In this document: positions 1 through 6,836 of the stretch, piece by piece
How positions within the stretch are numbered: the first letter of the stretch is position 1
How the letters are laid out: each line of letters opens with the position of its first letter
Assembly: GCA_005779435.1 (NCBI GenBank)
Contig: SXJH01000035.1
Span: forward strand, 1 to 12,220
DNA: 12,220 nucleotides
Direction of reading: 5' to 3'
Source of the DNA: Nitrosomonas sp.
GTDB lineage: Bacteria > Pseudomonadota > Gammaproteobacteria > Burkholderiales > Nitrosomonadaceae
Program-made: the position numbers and the translations under genes
Notes under the pieces: generated by a model
What the model saw: only the letters and a program-made list of their open reading frames with translations
What the model was told of the DNA's origin: nothing
Databases searched by the model: none

Positions 1-51
1 CATATCCAAGCAAAAAAGTGCAGCTTATAAAAACCAATAAAAACAATAGCC

Positions 52-1068
52 TCATGTGGATTTCCCAATTTTTTGTAATCGATTCACCAATTGGTTTTGC
101 AGCTCATCGTTAATCCATGCTTTTCGCGGCACTGCCCAAAGTTTTTCATGTGCGAAGCTTTGGCACTGAAATGCGTTTTCTTCCGGCATAAGCACGGCAT
201 CGGCATCGGGAAATTCGATCTCAGCGGCTTTAAATCGATGCTTATCCCGATAGTCGTGCAATTGCGCAGTTAGCCCAGATTGATGCAAGAGATCGAAAAA
301 CCATCGTGCATTATCGTCATCGGTCACGGCATGTATTTTCTTGGCCTTAAAATCATCGATAGGCTGCCGAGTTGCCGGATTAAGCACATTGTAAGCCGTG
401 TCGTTAACCAGCTTCATATTATAAGTTTTTCCCCGGTGTGCTAAATTGCTGTGCCGGCCATAAGCCCTGCCGCTGGTGACAACGATGTTGGTTTTCGTTA
501 GTTGTCGAGGGCTCATACGCAAAGGGCCTGCCGGAATAAGCAATCCGTTGCCATGGCTATGCTTGTCGAAATCAACGATCACGATTTCAATGTCACGCTC
601 AAGGCGGAAATCAGTCAAGCCGTCTGTGCAAATAACGATGTTGCAAGCCGGGTGTGCATTCAACAACGCTTTTGCGGCCGCAACCCGATTGCCGCCGATC
701 CAAACGGGGCAGGATTTGCCGCACTGTTGCGCCAGCATGAATGCTTTGCTATCGGTCTCGCGTGCGGCATCGGTAATGGCGCGAGGCGGCCCGGGGTGGT
801 CGGAGCTGCCGCGTGTAATGACTCCGGGAGTGTGGCCGTGCCGCAATAGCGTATCGACGATCCAAACCAAGAGCGGGGGCTTATTGTCGTCGATCAAACT
901 AAGGCTGTCGACCACAATAACCGGCACCGGGAGCCTGGCCGCAGGGAGAATATCCAGCCAATAGCACAATTTCTTTAACGTCAGAAAGTATTCATACGCA
1001 ATGCTGAGCGGCCACAAAAGGAAATGAAGCGGTGTGATGCGATGCCAATAAAGCTCGGATAATTTCAT
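52..1068 (-). CDS. LpxK-like protein (tetraacyldisaccharide 4'-kinase family) with degenerate active site
   Basis: This 338-residue protein has the length and overall layout of LpxK, the inner-membrane kinase that phosphorylates the 4' position of the lipid A disaccharide. Family landmarks are visible: an N-terminal hydrophobic segment with PLSIAYEY (residues 20-27), VPVIVV before the P-loop site (48-53), PGVITRG (81-87), RLERDIEIVIVD (155-166) and GNGLLIPAGPLR (173-184). The key catalytic blocks are altered. The Walker A stretch expected as GGxGKTP reads IDDNKPP (59-65), with only the lysine kept. The DDGLQH block reads TDGLTD (148-153), and the TEKDAVK block reads PEENAFQ (295-301). The frame is intact over its whole length. 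I infer a paralogue that has lost or changed kinase activity, rather than the organism's functional LpxK. The ATG at 1068 has no clear ribosome binding site. Family membership is fairly certain; the function is not. Confidence 0.8.
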   Translation of the reverse strand: MKLSELYWHRITPLHFLLWPLSIAYEYFLTLKKLCYWLDILPAARLPVPVIVVDSLSLIDDNKPPLLVWIVDTLLRHGHTPGVITRGSSDHPGPPRAITDAARETDSKAFMLAQQCGKSCPVWIGGNRVAAAKALLNAHPACNIVICTDGLTDFRLERDIEIVIVDFDKHSHGNGLLIPAGPLRMSPRQLTKTNIVVTSGRAYGRHSNLAHRGKTYNMKLVNDTAYNVLNPATRQPIDDFKAKKIHAVTDDDNARWFFDLLHQSGLTAQLHDYRDKHRFKAAEIEFPDADAVLMPEENAFQCQSFAHEKLWAVPRKAWINDELQNQLVNRLQKIGKST

Positions 1069-1121
1069 GGTGTGTTTTTGGTTTAAATTAAGGCGCTAAT
1101 GTTGTTCATTATTAAAAATTT

Positions 1122-1166
1122 TTGCATGTCGTCGACATGCTTTGCAAGATTTATGTAAAGATTGCA
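1122..1166 (+). repeat. three TTGCA boxes at exact 20-bp spacing
   Basis: TTGCA occurs at 1122-1126, 1142-1146 and 1162-1166, so the period is exactly 20 bp, close to two helical turns. The first box overlaps the 5' arm of the 17-bp palindrome. This resembles helically phased binding sites, but the boxes are short and AT-rich DNA can give them by chance. Confidence 0.3.
1124..1140. promoter_or_regulatory. 17-bp palindrome, candidate operator in a divergent intergenic region
   Basis: Two perfect 8-base arms, GCATGTCG and CGACATGC, flank a single central T. It sits 55 bp upstream of the lpxK-like start (minus) and 127 bp upstream of the hydrolase ATG (plus), where a regulator could act on both. 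No poly-T follows, so it is not a terminator. The cognate regulator is unknown. A palindrome this long is unlikely to be a coincidence in a 200-bp gap, but function is inferred only from position and symmetry. Confidence 0.4.
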
Positions 1167-1267
1167 CCGATTAATTGGTGGCGACCGGCATTAACCGCAT
1201 CGGAAATGAATCGCCATCGATATTACAGTCATACCCGTTTAATGAAAATAAGCAAGAAAATATAACC

Positions 1268-2155
1268 ATGCGCTTAAATCGACTGCTTGTTCCAACCGCA
1301 TCGGCCGGTAACGAGTCCAAAAAACCGCACCGCATCGCTTATACGGATTGGGGAGACCCGGAAAACCCGCATGTGGTCGTCTGCGTTCATGGATTGACAC
1401 GAAATTGCCGCGATTTCGATTACCTTGCTCGAGCCCTGCAAAACGACTGCCGGGTGATTTGCGTGGATGTGGTAGGGCGCGGGCAAAGCGATTGGCTGGA
1501 GCATGCCGATGATTACGATTACTATCCCTTATATCTTTCGGATGCCATTGCGCTGATAACGTATATTAAAGCGCAATATACGGTGCCGATGACATTGGAT
1601 TGGGTCGGCATTTCCATGGGGGGATTGATCGGTATGATGCTGACGATACAACCCAACTTGCCGGTCTCAGCCGATAAACTGGTTATCAGCGACATCGGCC
1701 CGTTAATTCCCGCTATCGCGCTGAAAAGAATCGCGGAATATGTCGGTAAAGATCCGCGCTTCCAGAGTTTTGACGAATTTAAAGCCTACATGAAAATGAT
1801 TTCCGCGTCTTTCGGCCCATTGACGGAAGAGCAATGGAATCATTTGGCGGTGTATAGCGTGCGTGAATATTCCGATGGCTCGATGGGTTTCCGCTACGAC
1901 CCGAGAATTGCGATCAGTTTTAAAACGCATGAGATAAAGGATATCGATTTATGGATGTACTGGGATAAATTAATAACCCCAACCTTAGTGTTGCGTGGCA
2001 TGAAATCGGATATTCTGTCGGCGGAAACAGCCGCACAAATGAAGATCCGTGGGGCAAAAGCCAAAGTGATTGAGCTAGCGGGTGTCGGACATGCGCCGAT
2101 GCTGGTCGATGCGGCTCAGATCGATATTGTGCGCGATTTTATTTTAAGTGAGTAA
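1268..2155 (+). CDS. alpha/beta-fold hydrolase
   Basis: This 295-residue serine hydrolase of the alpha/beta fold is probably cytoplasmic; no signal peptide is visible. The visible triad is Ser116 in the nucleophile elbow GISMGG (114-119), Asp248 in RGMKSD after a beta strand, and His275 in GVGHAP. HG at 41-42 (VCVHGLT) supplies the usual oxyanion-hole element, and the GRGQSD at 70-75 is the typical strand-4 loop. A lid-like helical insert runs from about 145 to 225. The frame is open upstream to a TTG at 1175, but the ATG at 1268 is preferred: it begins the recognisable protein and the upstream codons look non-coding. The ribosome binding site is weak (AAGAAAA, 1254-1260). The substrate cannot be told from sequence; esterase, lactonase or haloperoxidase-like activities are all possible. 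The gene stands alone, divergent from the lpxK-like gene. Confidence 0.85.
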   Translation: MRLNRLLVPTASAGNESKKPHRIAYTDWGDPENPHVVVCVHGLTRNCRDFDYLARALQNDCRVICVDVVGRGQSDWLEHADDYDYYPLYLSDAIALITYIKAQYTVPMTLDWVGISMGGLIGMMLTIQPNLPVSADKLVISDIGPLIPAIALKRIAEYVGKDPRFQSFDEFKAYMKMISASFGPLTEEQWNHLAVYSVREYSDGSMGFRYDPRIAISFKTHEIKDIDLWMYWDKLITPTLVLRGMKSDILSAETAAQMKIRGAKAKVIELAGVGHAPMLVDAAQIDIVRDFILSE

Positions 2156-2277
2156 TCAGTATTAGTGATGCTAAATTTCACTTAGTCCCAGATTTTAATC
2201 AGGCGCATTTTACAGAAGCACTACAATTTGATGCTGCAGATTTCAGTACAGCACTAAAGCACTTCCGAATAAAGTAA
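2152..2277 (+). pseudogene. possible remnant reading frame between hydrolase and IS fragment
   Basis: An open frame of 41 codons ends in TAA just before the breakpoint of the IS fragment. It has protein-like composition (for example FNQAHFTEALQFDAADF), but it lacks any ATG or GTG start and is preceded by a stop. It could be the 3' end of a gene lost in the deletion that removed most of the IS. It could equally be chance. I do not recognise a family. Confidence 0.2.
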
Positions 2278-2288
2278 GTAGTCGCTCC

Positions 2289-2672
2289 TTCCAGATGGCC
2301 CTGAATTTCCCGCACCGTCATGCCTCGGGCATACAGTGACAGAATCTTATCGTCGAAGCCCGTCCAGCGGGTTTGATGCTTGGGAATGATTTGTGGTTCA
2401 AGGCTGCCGTGGCGGTCGCGGGGAATTTCAATTGGCAGTTCGCCGAATTCGCCCTTGAGCGTCTTCTTGCTCTTGCCGTTACGGGTATTTCCGGCAGGGT
2501 TGGCAACCGCCTCGTTGCGACCGTGACCAAGGTGTTCAGCCATCTCGGCTTCCAATGCACGCTCGACCAGTTTCCTGGTGAGTTGCTTGAGCAAACCATG
2601 CTCACCAATCAAATCCTCGGGTTTCTTGTAATCGGTCAGCAGGCTGTCGATCAATTCGTTGCTTACAGTCAT
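2289..2672 (-). pseudogene. IS256-family transposase, N-terminal fragment
   Basis: The N-terminal 128 residues of a mutator-type (IS256 family) transposase are present: the HLGHGRNE block (47-54), the NTRNGKSKKTL block (62-72), the EIPRDRHGSLEPQIIPKHQ block (82-100) and the ILSLYARGMTVREIQGHLE block (110-128). Homology stops there. The frame then reads on into unrelated DNA to a stop at 2199, giving a spurious 157-residue product. Intact transposases of this family have around 400 residues, with the DDE catalytic residues all beyond this break, so the fragment is inactive for transposition. A good ribosome binding site (GAGGAG on the minus strand) precedes the ATG at 2672, so a truncated peptide could still be made. 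Confidence 0.88.
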
Positions 2673-2715
2673 TTCTTCTCCTCGAAAAATAATGGCAGTT
2701 TCCTGCCAAATGACC

Positions 2716-2741
2716 GTTTACACAAAAATTCTTACACCCTC
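2716..2741 (-). repeat. terminal inverted repeat of the IS256-family element
   Basis: The outer end reads GAGGGTGTAAG followed by an AT-rich stretch and GTGTAAAC on the minus strand, the recognisable pattern of mutator/IS256-type ends. The partner repeat is not found on the other side of the transposase fragment, which confirms truncation. The exact outer base could be off by one or two. Confidence 0.6.
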
Positions 2742-2743
2742 AA

Positions 2744-2755
2744 GTTGCCGGCAAC
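2744..2755. repeat. 12-bp perfect palindrome beside the IS end
   Basis: GTTGCCGGCAAC lies 2 bp outside the IS inverted repeat and 17 bp beyond the tesA stop. It might be the stem of a former tesA terminator or a preferred insertion target, but there is no loop and no T-run on the tesA-sense strand. Function is unassigned. Confidence 0.3.
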
Positions 2756-2772
2756 AAAATGTTATAATCGAG

Positions 2773-3417
2773 TCATATTTCAGGCGAAGTTATGATTTGA
2801 TCCGCCTTGACCATGGTTTGCAAAATTTCCCATACGTTGTCGACAATTTTCTCTTGCGCCACTTCATTAGGGTGAATTCCATCGGATTGAAAGAATTCGC
2901 GTTTCTCGCCAAATCCAGCCAGCAAAAACGGTACCAGTTTAATTCGATAGTGTTCCGCCAATTGCGGAAAAATAGCTTGAAACTTCTGCGTGTAAGTGAT
3001 GCCATAGTTAGGCGGCAGTTGCATACCGGCCAACAGAACGACCGCGTTGCGTTTTTGGCAGCTCTCGATGATGGCGGCGAGATTGTCGTAAATGGATTTG
3101 ATCGATGTTCCGCGCAAACCATCGTTAGCGCCAAGTTCAAGGATAACGATTTCAGGTTGATGTGTTTCCAGTGCTTGTTGAATTCGATTGCGCCCGCCCA
3201 GCGTCGTTTCGCCGCTGATGCTGGCGTTGACGATGCGATAATCGGTGTTTTTTGACTGCAATCGCTGTGTCAGCAAAGCAACCCAACCGCTTTCCAGCGG
3301 TATGCCATAATTAGCCGAAAGGCTGTCGCCGAAAATCAACACGGTCTTTGTCGATGCGAAGGCAGAGCCGGAATAAATAAAGATTGCAAACAGAATAATC
3401 AGGAAAATTTTTTTCAT
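2773..3417 (-). CDS. tesA: GDSL-family arylesterase / lysophospholipase L1 (TesA-like), exported
   Basis: This periplasmic SGNH hydrolase has 214 residues. A signal peptide spans about 1-21 (MKKIF, a hydrophobic core, then SAFA before STK). The four SGNH blocks are present: GDSLSANYG with Ser32, Gly69 in ISGE, GANDGLRG with Asn98, and DGIHPN with Asp179 and His182. Known relatives hydrolyse acyl-CoA thioesters, aryl esters and lysophospholipids. The frame extends upstream to a TTG at 3477, but only the ATG at 3417 puts the signal peptide at the N-terminus. The gene is divergent from ybbA and their start codons share two bases, so its promoter and leader must lie inside ybbA. This tesA/ybbA/ybbP grouping is also found in Escherichia coli, which supports the assignment. 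A degraded IS element lies downstream. Confidence 0.93.
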   Translation of the reverse strand: MKKIFLIILFAIFIYSGSAFASTKTVLIFGDSLSANYGIPLESGWVALLTQRLQSKNTDYRIVNASISGETTLGGRNRIQQALETHQPEIVILELGANDGLRGTSIKSIYDNLAAIIESCQKRNAVVLLAGMQLPPNYGITYTQKFQAIFPQLAEHYRIKLVPFLLAGFGEKREFFQSDGIHPNEVAQEKIVDNVWEILQTMVKADQIITSPEI

Positions 3418-4102
3418 GTCAGAAAATATCGTTAAACGACCTATTTTGTGGACCCAAGCGCTTACTAAGCAAGTCAATACCGGCGATAAGCAACTGACGA
3501 TACTGCAGGATATTAACTTACAGGTAAATACCGGCGAGGCTGTTGCGATTATCGGCGCATCAGGTTCTGGGAAATCAACCTTGCTTGGTTTGTTGGCAGG
3601 ATTGGATTTGCCAACCTCGGGAAAAGTTCATTTGGATGAGACCGATATCTTCAGTCTCGATGAAGATAGCCGTGCCGCTTTACGGGGGCGAATTCTGGGA
3701 TTCGTATTTCAATCTTTTCAATTACTACCGGCACTGACCGCGTTGGAAAATGTCATGTTGCCGCTCGAGTTGATGAAAAAAAACAATGCCGATTCAGTGG
3801 CGCAGAGGTTGCTGGATCGCGTCGGGTTGGCGAAGCGCGTCGAGCATTATCCTAAGCAACTGTCCGGCGGAGAGCAGCAACGCGTTGCCATCGCGCGCGC
3901 TTTTGCAACGGAACCGAAATTATTGCTGGCCGACGAACCTACCGGAAATCTCGATTCAGCCACCGGCGTGCAAATTATCGAATTGATGTTTGAATTGAAT
4001 CGCGAACACGGGACAACCCTGGTTTTAGTGACGCACGACGAAGCATTATCTAAGCGCTGCTCGCGCCAAATCCGCCTGGCGGACGGCAAACTCGTACTGT
4101 AA
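3416..4102 (+). CDS. ybbA: ABC transporter ATP-binding protein, YbbA/LolD-type
   Basis: This 228-residue ATPase belongs to the MacB/LolD class. It has Walker A GASGSGKST (47-55), the Q-loop in VFQSF (97-101), the signature LSGGEQQ (149-155), Walker B LLLADEP (169-175) with the following TGNLD D-loop, and the switch His207 in VTHD. Such ATPases power FtsX-like permeases by mechanotransmission rather than classical substrate import. Its partner is the large permease encoded at 4323-6833. The ATG at 3416 overlaps the start of tesA on the other strand; AGGA about 11 bp upstream is a plausible ribosome binding site. The cluster position and length match YbbA rather than LolD, although the two subfamilies are close. 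Confidence 0.92.
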   Translation: MSENIVKRPILWTQALTKQVNTGDKQLTILQDINLQVNTGEAVAIIGASGSGKSTLLGLLAGLDLPTSGKVHLDETDIFSLDEDSRAALRGRILGFVFQSFQLLPALTALENVMLPLELMKKNNADSVAQRLLDRVGLAKRVEHYPKQLSGGEQQRVAIARAFATEPKLLLADEPTGNLDSATGVQIIELMFELNREHGTTLVLVTHDEALSKRCSRQIRLADGKLVL

Positions 4103-4119
4103 TTTCTCTGCAATGGTAA

Positions 4120-4262
4120 GGAAACGCTGATTCATTCGGCGAACGAGATGAAGCACGAGGCGAACGGAACGCAGCAACCGAGACCTATCGACACGATAGG
4201 CGAGGGAGCAAGTGTCGCGCATTGATGCGATTCGCTCGTACAGCCAATAAATCAGCGTTTCC
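4120..4262. mobile_element. 143-bp palindromic MITE-like element between ybbA and ybbP
   Basis: The ends are perfect 13-bp inverted repeats, GGAAACGCTGATT at 4120-4132 and its reverse complement at 4250-4262. Symmetry continues imperfectly inward (23 of 28 bases match without gaps). At the exact centre is a 7-bp hairpin, CCTATCG-ACA-CGATAGG (4184-4200). The base quartet GTAA lies directly outside both ends (4116-4119 and 4263-4266), consistent with a 4-bp target duplication. The element contains no open frame of note, so it would need a transposase supplied elsewhere. It fills most of the ybbA-ybbP gap. The ends may match an IS5-like or similar IS in the same genome; this is an inference. Confidence 0.7.
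4184..4200. repeat. central hairpin of the MITE-like element
   Basis: The perfect 7-bp stem CCTATCG/CGATAGG closes a 3-base loop at the midpoint of the 143-bp element, so the whole element could extrude as a cruciform or fold as one long RNA hairpin. There is no T-run, so it is not a standard intrinsic terminator, but it may attenuate ybbA read-through. Confidence 0.55.
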
Positions 4263-4322
4263 GTAATTGTTTTTGTCAGAATGGATAATTAATCCGGTTT
4301 AATAAATACATCGTTTACTTTA

Positions 4323-6833
4323 ATGAATAATATTGGTTTGTCGTTCAAAATGTTGTTTCGCGATTGGCGCGCAGGTGAGCTCAATGTCTTGGCGCTGGCA
4401 TTGATCGTTGCTGTCGGCAGCATGACAACGGTCGGTTTTTTTGCCGATCGCGTTGAATTGGCGTTAGCGCGCGAAAGCAATCAATTGTTGGGGGCGGATT
4501 TGCTGGTTATTTCAAATCAGCCGATACCGGAACAATATATGCAAGAAGCCGCGCAGCGGGGATTGTCGGTTTCAACATTAATAAAATTCCCTAGTATGAT
4601 TTCCAATGGAGATAGCAGCTTACTGACAGAAATTAAAGCAGTTACTCCAAATTACCCGTTGCGCGGAAGCATACGCTTGGCGGGGCATGTGCAAAAAATA
4701 TCGGCAACGCCATTCGAACATCATGCAACTGAAAAAATTCCGCAGCCGGGCACATTATGGGTCGATGAGAAAATCATGATGCGGCTTGAATTGCAAAGCG
4801 GCGATTTAGTCGATGTCGGCGCCATACAGCTAAAAGTAACCGAATTGGTGGTGCGCGAACCGGATCATTCCGTAGGATTTATCAATATGGGGCCGCGTGC
4901 GATGATGAATGCCGACGATTTGCCGGCATCCGGGTTAATACAGGAAGGCAGCCGTGCTTCTTATCAGTTGTTAATTGCCGGTGAAAATCAGGCGGTGCAG
5001 CAGTTCCGCGATTGGGTAACGCCCCAGCTCGTCAGAGGACAGCGTGTCGAGGGAATCCGGGATGCGCGCCCGGAAATCAAAGCGGCGTTGGAACGTGCCG
5101 AGAAATTTCTCAGTCTGGCGGCATTGGCCAGCGTTGTTTTGGCTGCAGCCGCTATTGCATTGGCAGTGCGCCGGTTTACGCAGCGGCATTTGGACGGTTG
5201 CGCCGTGATGCGAAGCCTGGGCGCCAGCCAACAGCAAATTTTATTTCTTTATGGCTATTATTTCCTCGCCTTAGGCATTATTACCGGTACGATCGGGTGT
5301 CTACTCGGCTTTGCTTCGCAACAAATTTTATCGCAATGGCTAACTGGCATCGCTGAAACGGAATTGCCATGGCCCAGCATGTTACCGGCAGTGCAAGGCT
5401 TACTGGTCGGATTGGTATTGTTGATCGGATTTGCATTGCCGCCCGTGCTGAATTTGCGCAGTGTTCCTGCATTGCGGGTATTGCGCCGCGATATCGGTTT
5501 ATCCAATGCGCACAGCATCGCAGGTTACTTGCTCGGTTTGATCGCATTATCGCTTTTGTTTATTTGGAAAGCGCAAGAATTGAAACTCGGAATTTATATT
5601 GTGCTCGGGTTCGCCGCAGCTGTTTTGGTTTTTGGTGCTATCGGCTGGCTGTTGATTAAAGTGTTGTCAGGTTTGCGGCATCAAGCGGGCGGCGCTTGGC
5701 GCTATGGTTTGGCAAGTATACGCCGCCGTGCGGTATCGAGCGTTTTACAAGCGGTGGCATTAGGATTGGGTCTGATGGCATTGTTGATGCTGACATTGAT
5801 TAAAGACGATTTGATCGACGATTGGCAAGCAAGCCTGCCGCCGGATGCGCCGAATCATTTTTTGGTCAATATTCAATCCGATCAGTTGCAACCCTTGGAA
5901 GCGTTTTTTCAACGGTATGCAATCGATCAGCCGCCGATGCATCCGATGGTCAGAGGCCGCTTGGTCAAAATCAATGACAGGACTATTTCGCCGGACGATT
6001 ATGCCGACGATTTGCACGCAGAGCGGCATATCCGGCGCGAATTCAATCTGACCTGGTCTGACGAATTGACAACGGATAACGAAGTAATACAAGGAACTTG
6101 GTGGGGACAAAGCAGTGCCGAACCGGAAATATCGATAGAAGCGGGCATCGCTAAAACGATTCGCGTCAAGCTCGGAGACGTTTTGACTTACGACATCGCG
6201 GGTACGCAATTCTCGGCCAAAATCACCAACGTGAGAAAAGTCGATTGGGATACCTTCAGGGTTAATTTTTTTGTGATTGTGCCGCCGGGTTTTTTAGAAA
6301 ATTACCCGAGGAGTTATATCGCCAGTTTTTATGTGCCGCCCGATGAAATAGGCATGATTCATGATTTGGTTAGAGCTTTCCCGAATATTCTGGTTGTGGA
6401 TGTGGCAATAGTGATCAACCAAGTGCAGCAAATGATTCATCAAGTTTCACAGGCGATTGAGTTTGTATTTGCGTTTACGGTATTGGCCGGTTTTATCGTA
6501 CTCTATGCCGCGATTGCCGCCACGCAAGACGAGCGGATTTACGAAGCGGCTATTTTCCGCGCATTGGGCGCTAAGCGCGAGCAACTATCCCGTGCATGGG
6601 CGGCGGAGTTTGTCATACTCGGCGGATTGGCCGGATTTTTCGCTTCCGCAGGTGCGAGCGTATTGGGTTATGTGGTCGGCGAGCATGTATTGAAGCTCGA
6701 TTATACGTTTAATCCATGGGTCTGGGTGATCGGCATGACCATAGGCACCATCGGCGTTTTGCTGGCGGGCTTATTGGGCACGCGCTCGGCGCTATCGAGT
6801 CCGCCGTTATTGACACTGCGCAAGGTCGGATAA
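4323..6833 (+). CDS. ybbP: FtsX-like ABC transporter permease, YbbP family
   Basis: This 836-residue inner-membrane permease is the size of YbbP (about 800). Segments that look membrane-spanning lie near residues 21-40, 264-283, 307-328, 355-378, 400-415, 422-446, 472-494, 711-733, 762-786 and 797-819. Two large periplasmic regions lie at about 45-255 and 500-705. Each FtsX-like half carries the family's coupling motif: VMRSLGAS (295-302) and IFRALGAKREQL (744-755). It pairs with the ATPase at 3416-4102. The family's substrate is not settled; a role in moving or extracting hydrophobic molecules at the envelope has been proposed, and the adjacent esterase fits that. The ATG at 4323 has a poor ribosome binding site, and the MITE-like element separates it from ybbA, so its expression may depend on read-through or a new promoter. 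hemW follows after 3 bp. Confidence 0.9.
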   Translation: MNNIGLSFKMLFRDWRAGELNVLALALIVAVGSMTTVGFFADRVELALARESNQLLGADLLVISNQPIPEQYMQEAAQRGLSVSTLIKFPSMISNGDSSLLTEIKAVTPNYPLRGSIRLAGHVQKISATPFEHHATEKIPQPGTLWVDEKIMMRLELQSGDLVDVGAIQLKVTELVVREPDHSVGFINMGPRAMMNADDLPASGLIQEGSRASYQLLIAGENQAVQQFRDWVTPQLVRGQRVEGIRDARPEIKAALERAEKFLSLAALASVVLAAAAIALAVRRFTQRHLDGCAVMRSLGASQQQILFLYGYYFLALGIITGTIGCLLGFASQQILSQWLTGIAETELPWPSMLPAVQGLLVGLVLLIGFALPPVLNLRSVPALRVLRRDIGLSNAHSIAGYLLGLIALSLLFIWKAQELKLGIYIVLGFAAAVLVFGAIGWLLIKVLSGLRHQAGGAWRYGLASIRRRAVSSVLQAVALGLGLMALLMLTLIKDDLIDDWQASLPPDAPNHFLVNIQSDQLQPLEAFFQRYAIDQPPMHPMVRGRLVKINDRTISPDDYADDLHAERHIRREFNLTWSDELTTDNEVIQGTWWGQSSAEPEISIEAGIAKTIRVKLGDVLTYDIAGTQFSAKITNVRKVDWDTFRVNFFVIVPPGFLENYPRSYIASFYVPPDEIGMIHDLVRAFPNILVVDVAIVINQVQQMIHQVSQAIEFVFAFTVLAGFIVLYAAIAATQDERIYEAAIFRALGAKREQLSRAWAAEFVILGGLAGFFASAGASVLGYVVGEHVLKLDYTFNPWVWVIGMTIGTIGVLLAGLLGTRSALSSPPLLTLRKVG

Positions 6834-6836
6834 GCT

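Larger units (their letters stand above)
2289..2741 (-). mobile_element. truncated IS256-family insertion sequence
   Basis: The transposase-proximal end of the element is intact. On the minus strand it starts with GAGGGTGTAAGAATTTTTGT (from 2741 down), a typical IS256-family terminal inverted repeat, followed by about 70 bp of leader and then the transposase start at 2672. The distal two-thirds, including the other inverted repeat, is missing, with the breakpoint near 2285-2288. No flanking target duplication can be assigned because one end is lost. The leader holds a small hairpin at 2693-2708 (TGGCAG/CTGCCA). Confidence 0.8.

Noticed and set aside
1..51. AT-rich left edge
   Set aside because: Too short to assign; no frame, RNA or clear terminator hairpin seen.
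502..849. Plus-strand frames opposite the LpxK-like gene
   Set aside because: They overlap a protein with clear family landmarks on the minus strand, and the translations look non-specific.
1175..1267. TTG start extending the hydrolase by 31 residues
   Set aside because: No ribosome binding site, and the added residues lack any link to the alpha/beta hydrolase fold; ATG 1268 is preferred.
2763..2768. Perfect TATAAT on the plus strand
   Set aside because: The nearest -35-like box (TTGCCG, 2745-2750) leaves only 12 bp of spacing, and the only downstream gene is tesA on the opposite strand. Not called as a promoter.
2659..3255. 198-codon open frame on the plus strand opposite tesA
   Set aside because: It runs antisense through the conserved SGNH blocks of tesA and across the IS end; its translation shows no family features. 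It is a shadow frame.
3418..3477. Upstream TTG start extending tesA by 20 residues
   Set aside because: The extension would bury the signal peptide behind a non-hydrophobic leader and overlap ybbA by 60 bp; the ATG at 3417 is far better.
4268..4305. Promoter-like AT-rich sequence before ybbP (TTGTCA with TTTAAT)
   Set aside because: Spacing between boxes is about 19 bp or more and the match is weak; a promoter here is plausible but not supported enough to list.
5760..6209. 149-codon minus-strand frame inside ybbP
   Set aside because: It is antisense to the second periplasmic region of a full-length permease; composition is typical of a shadow frame.
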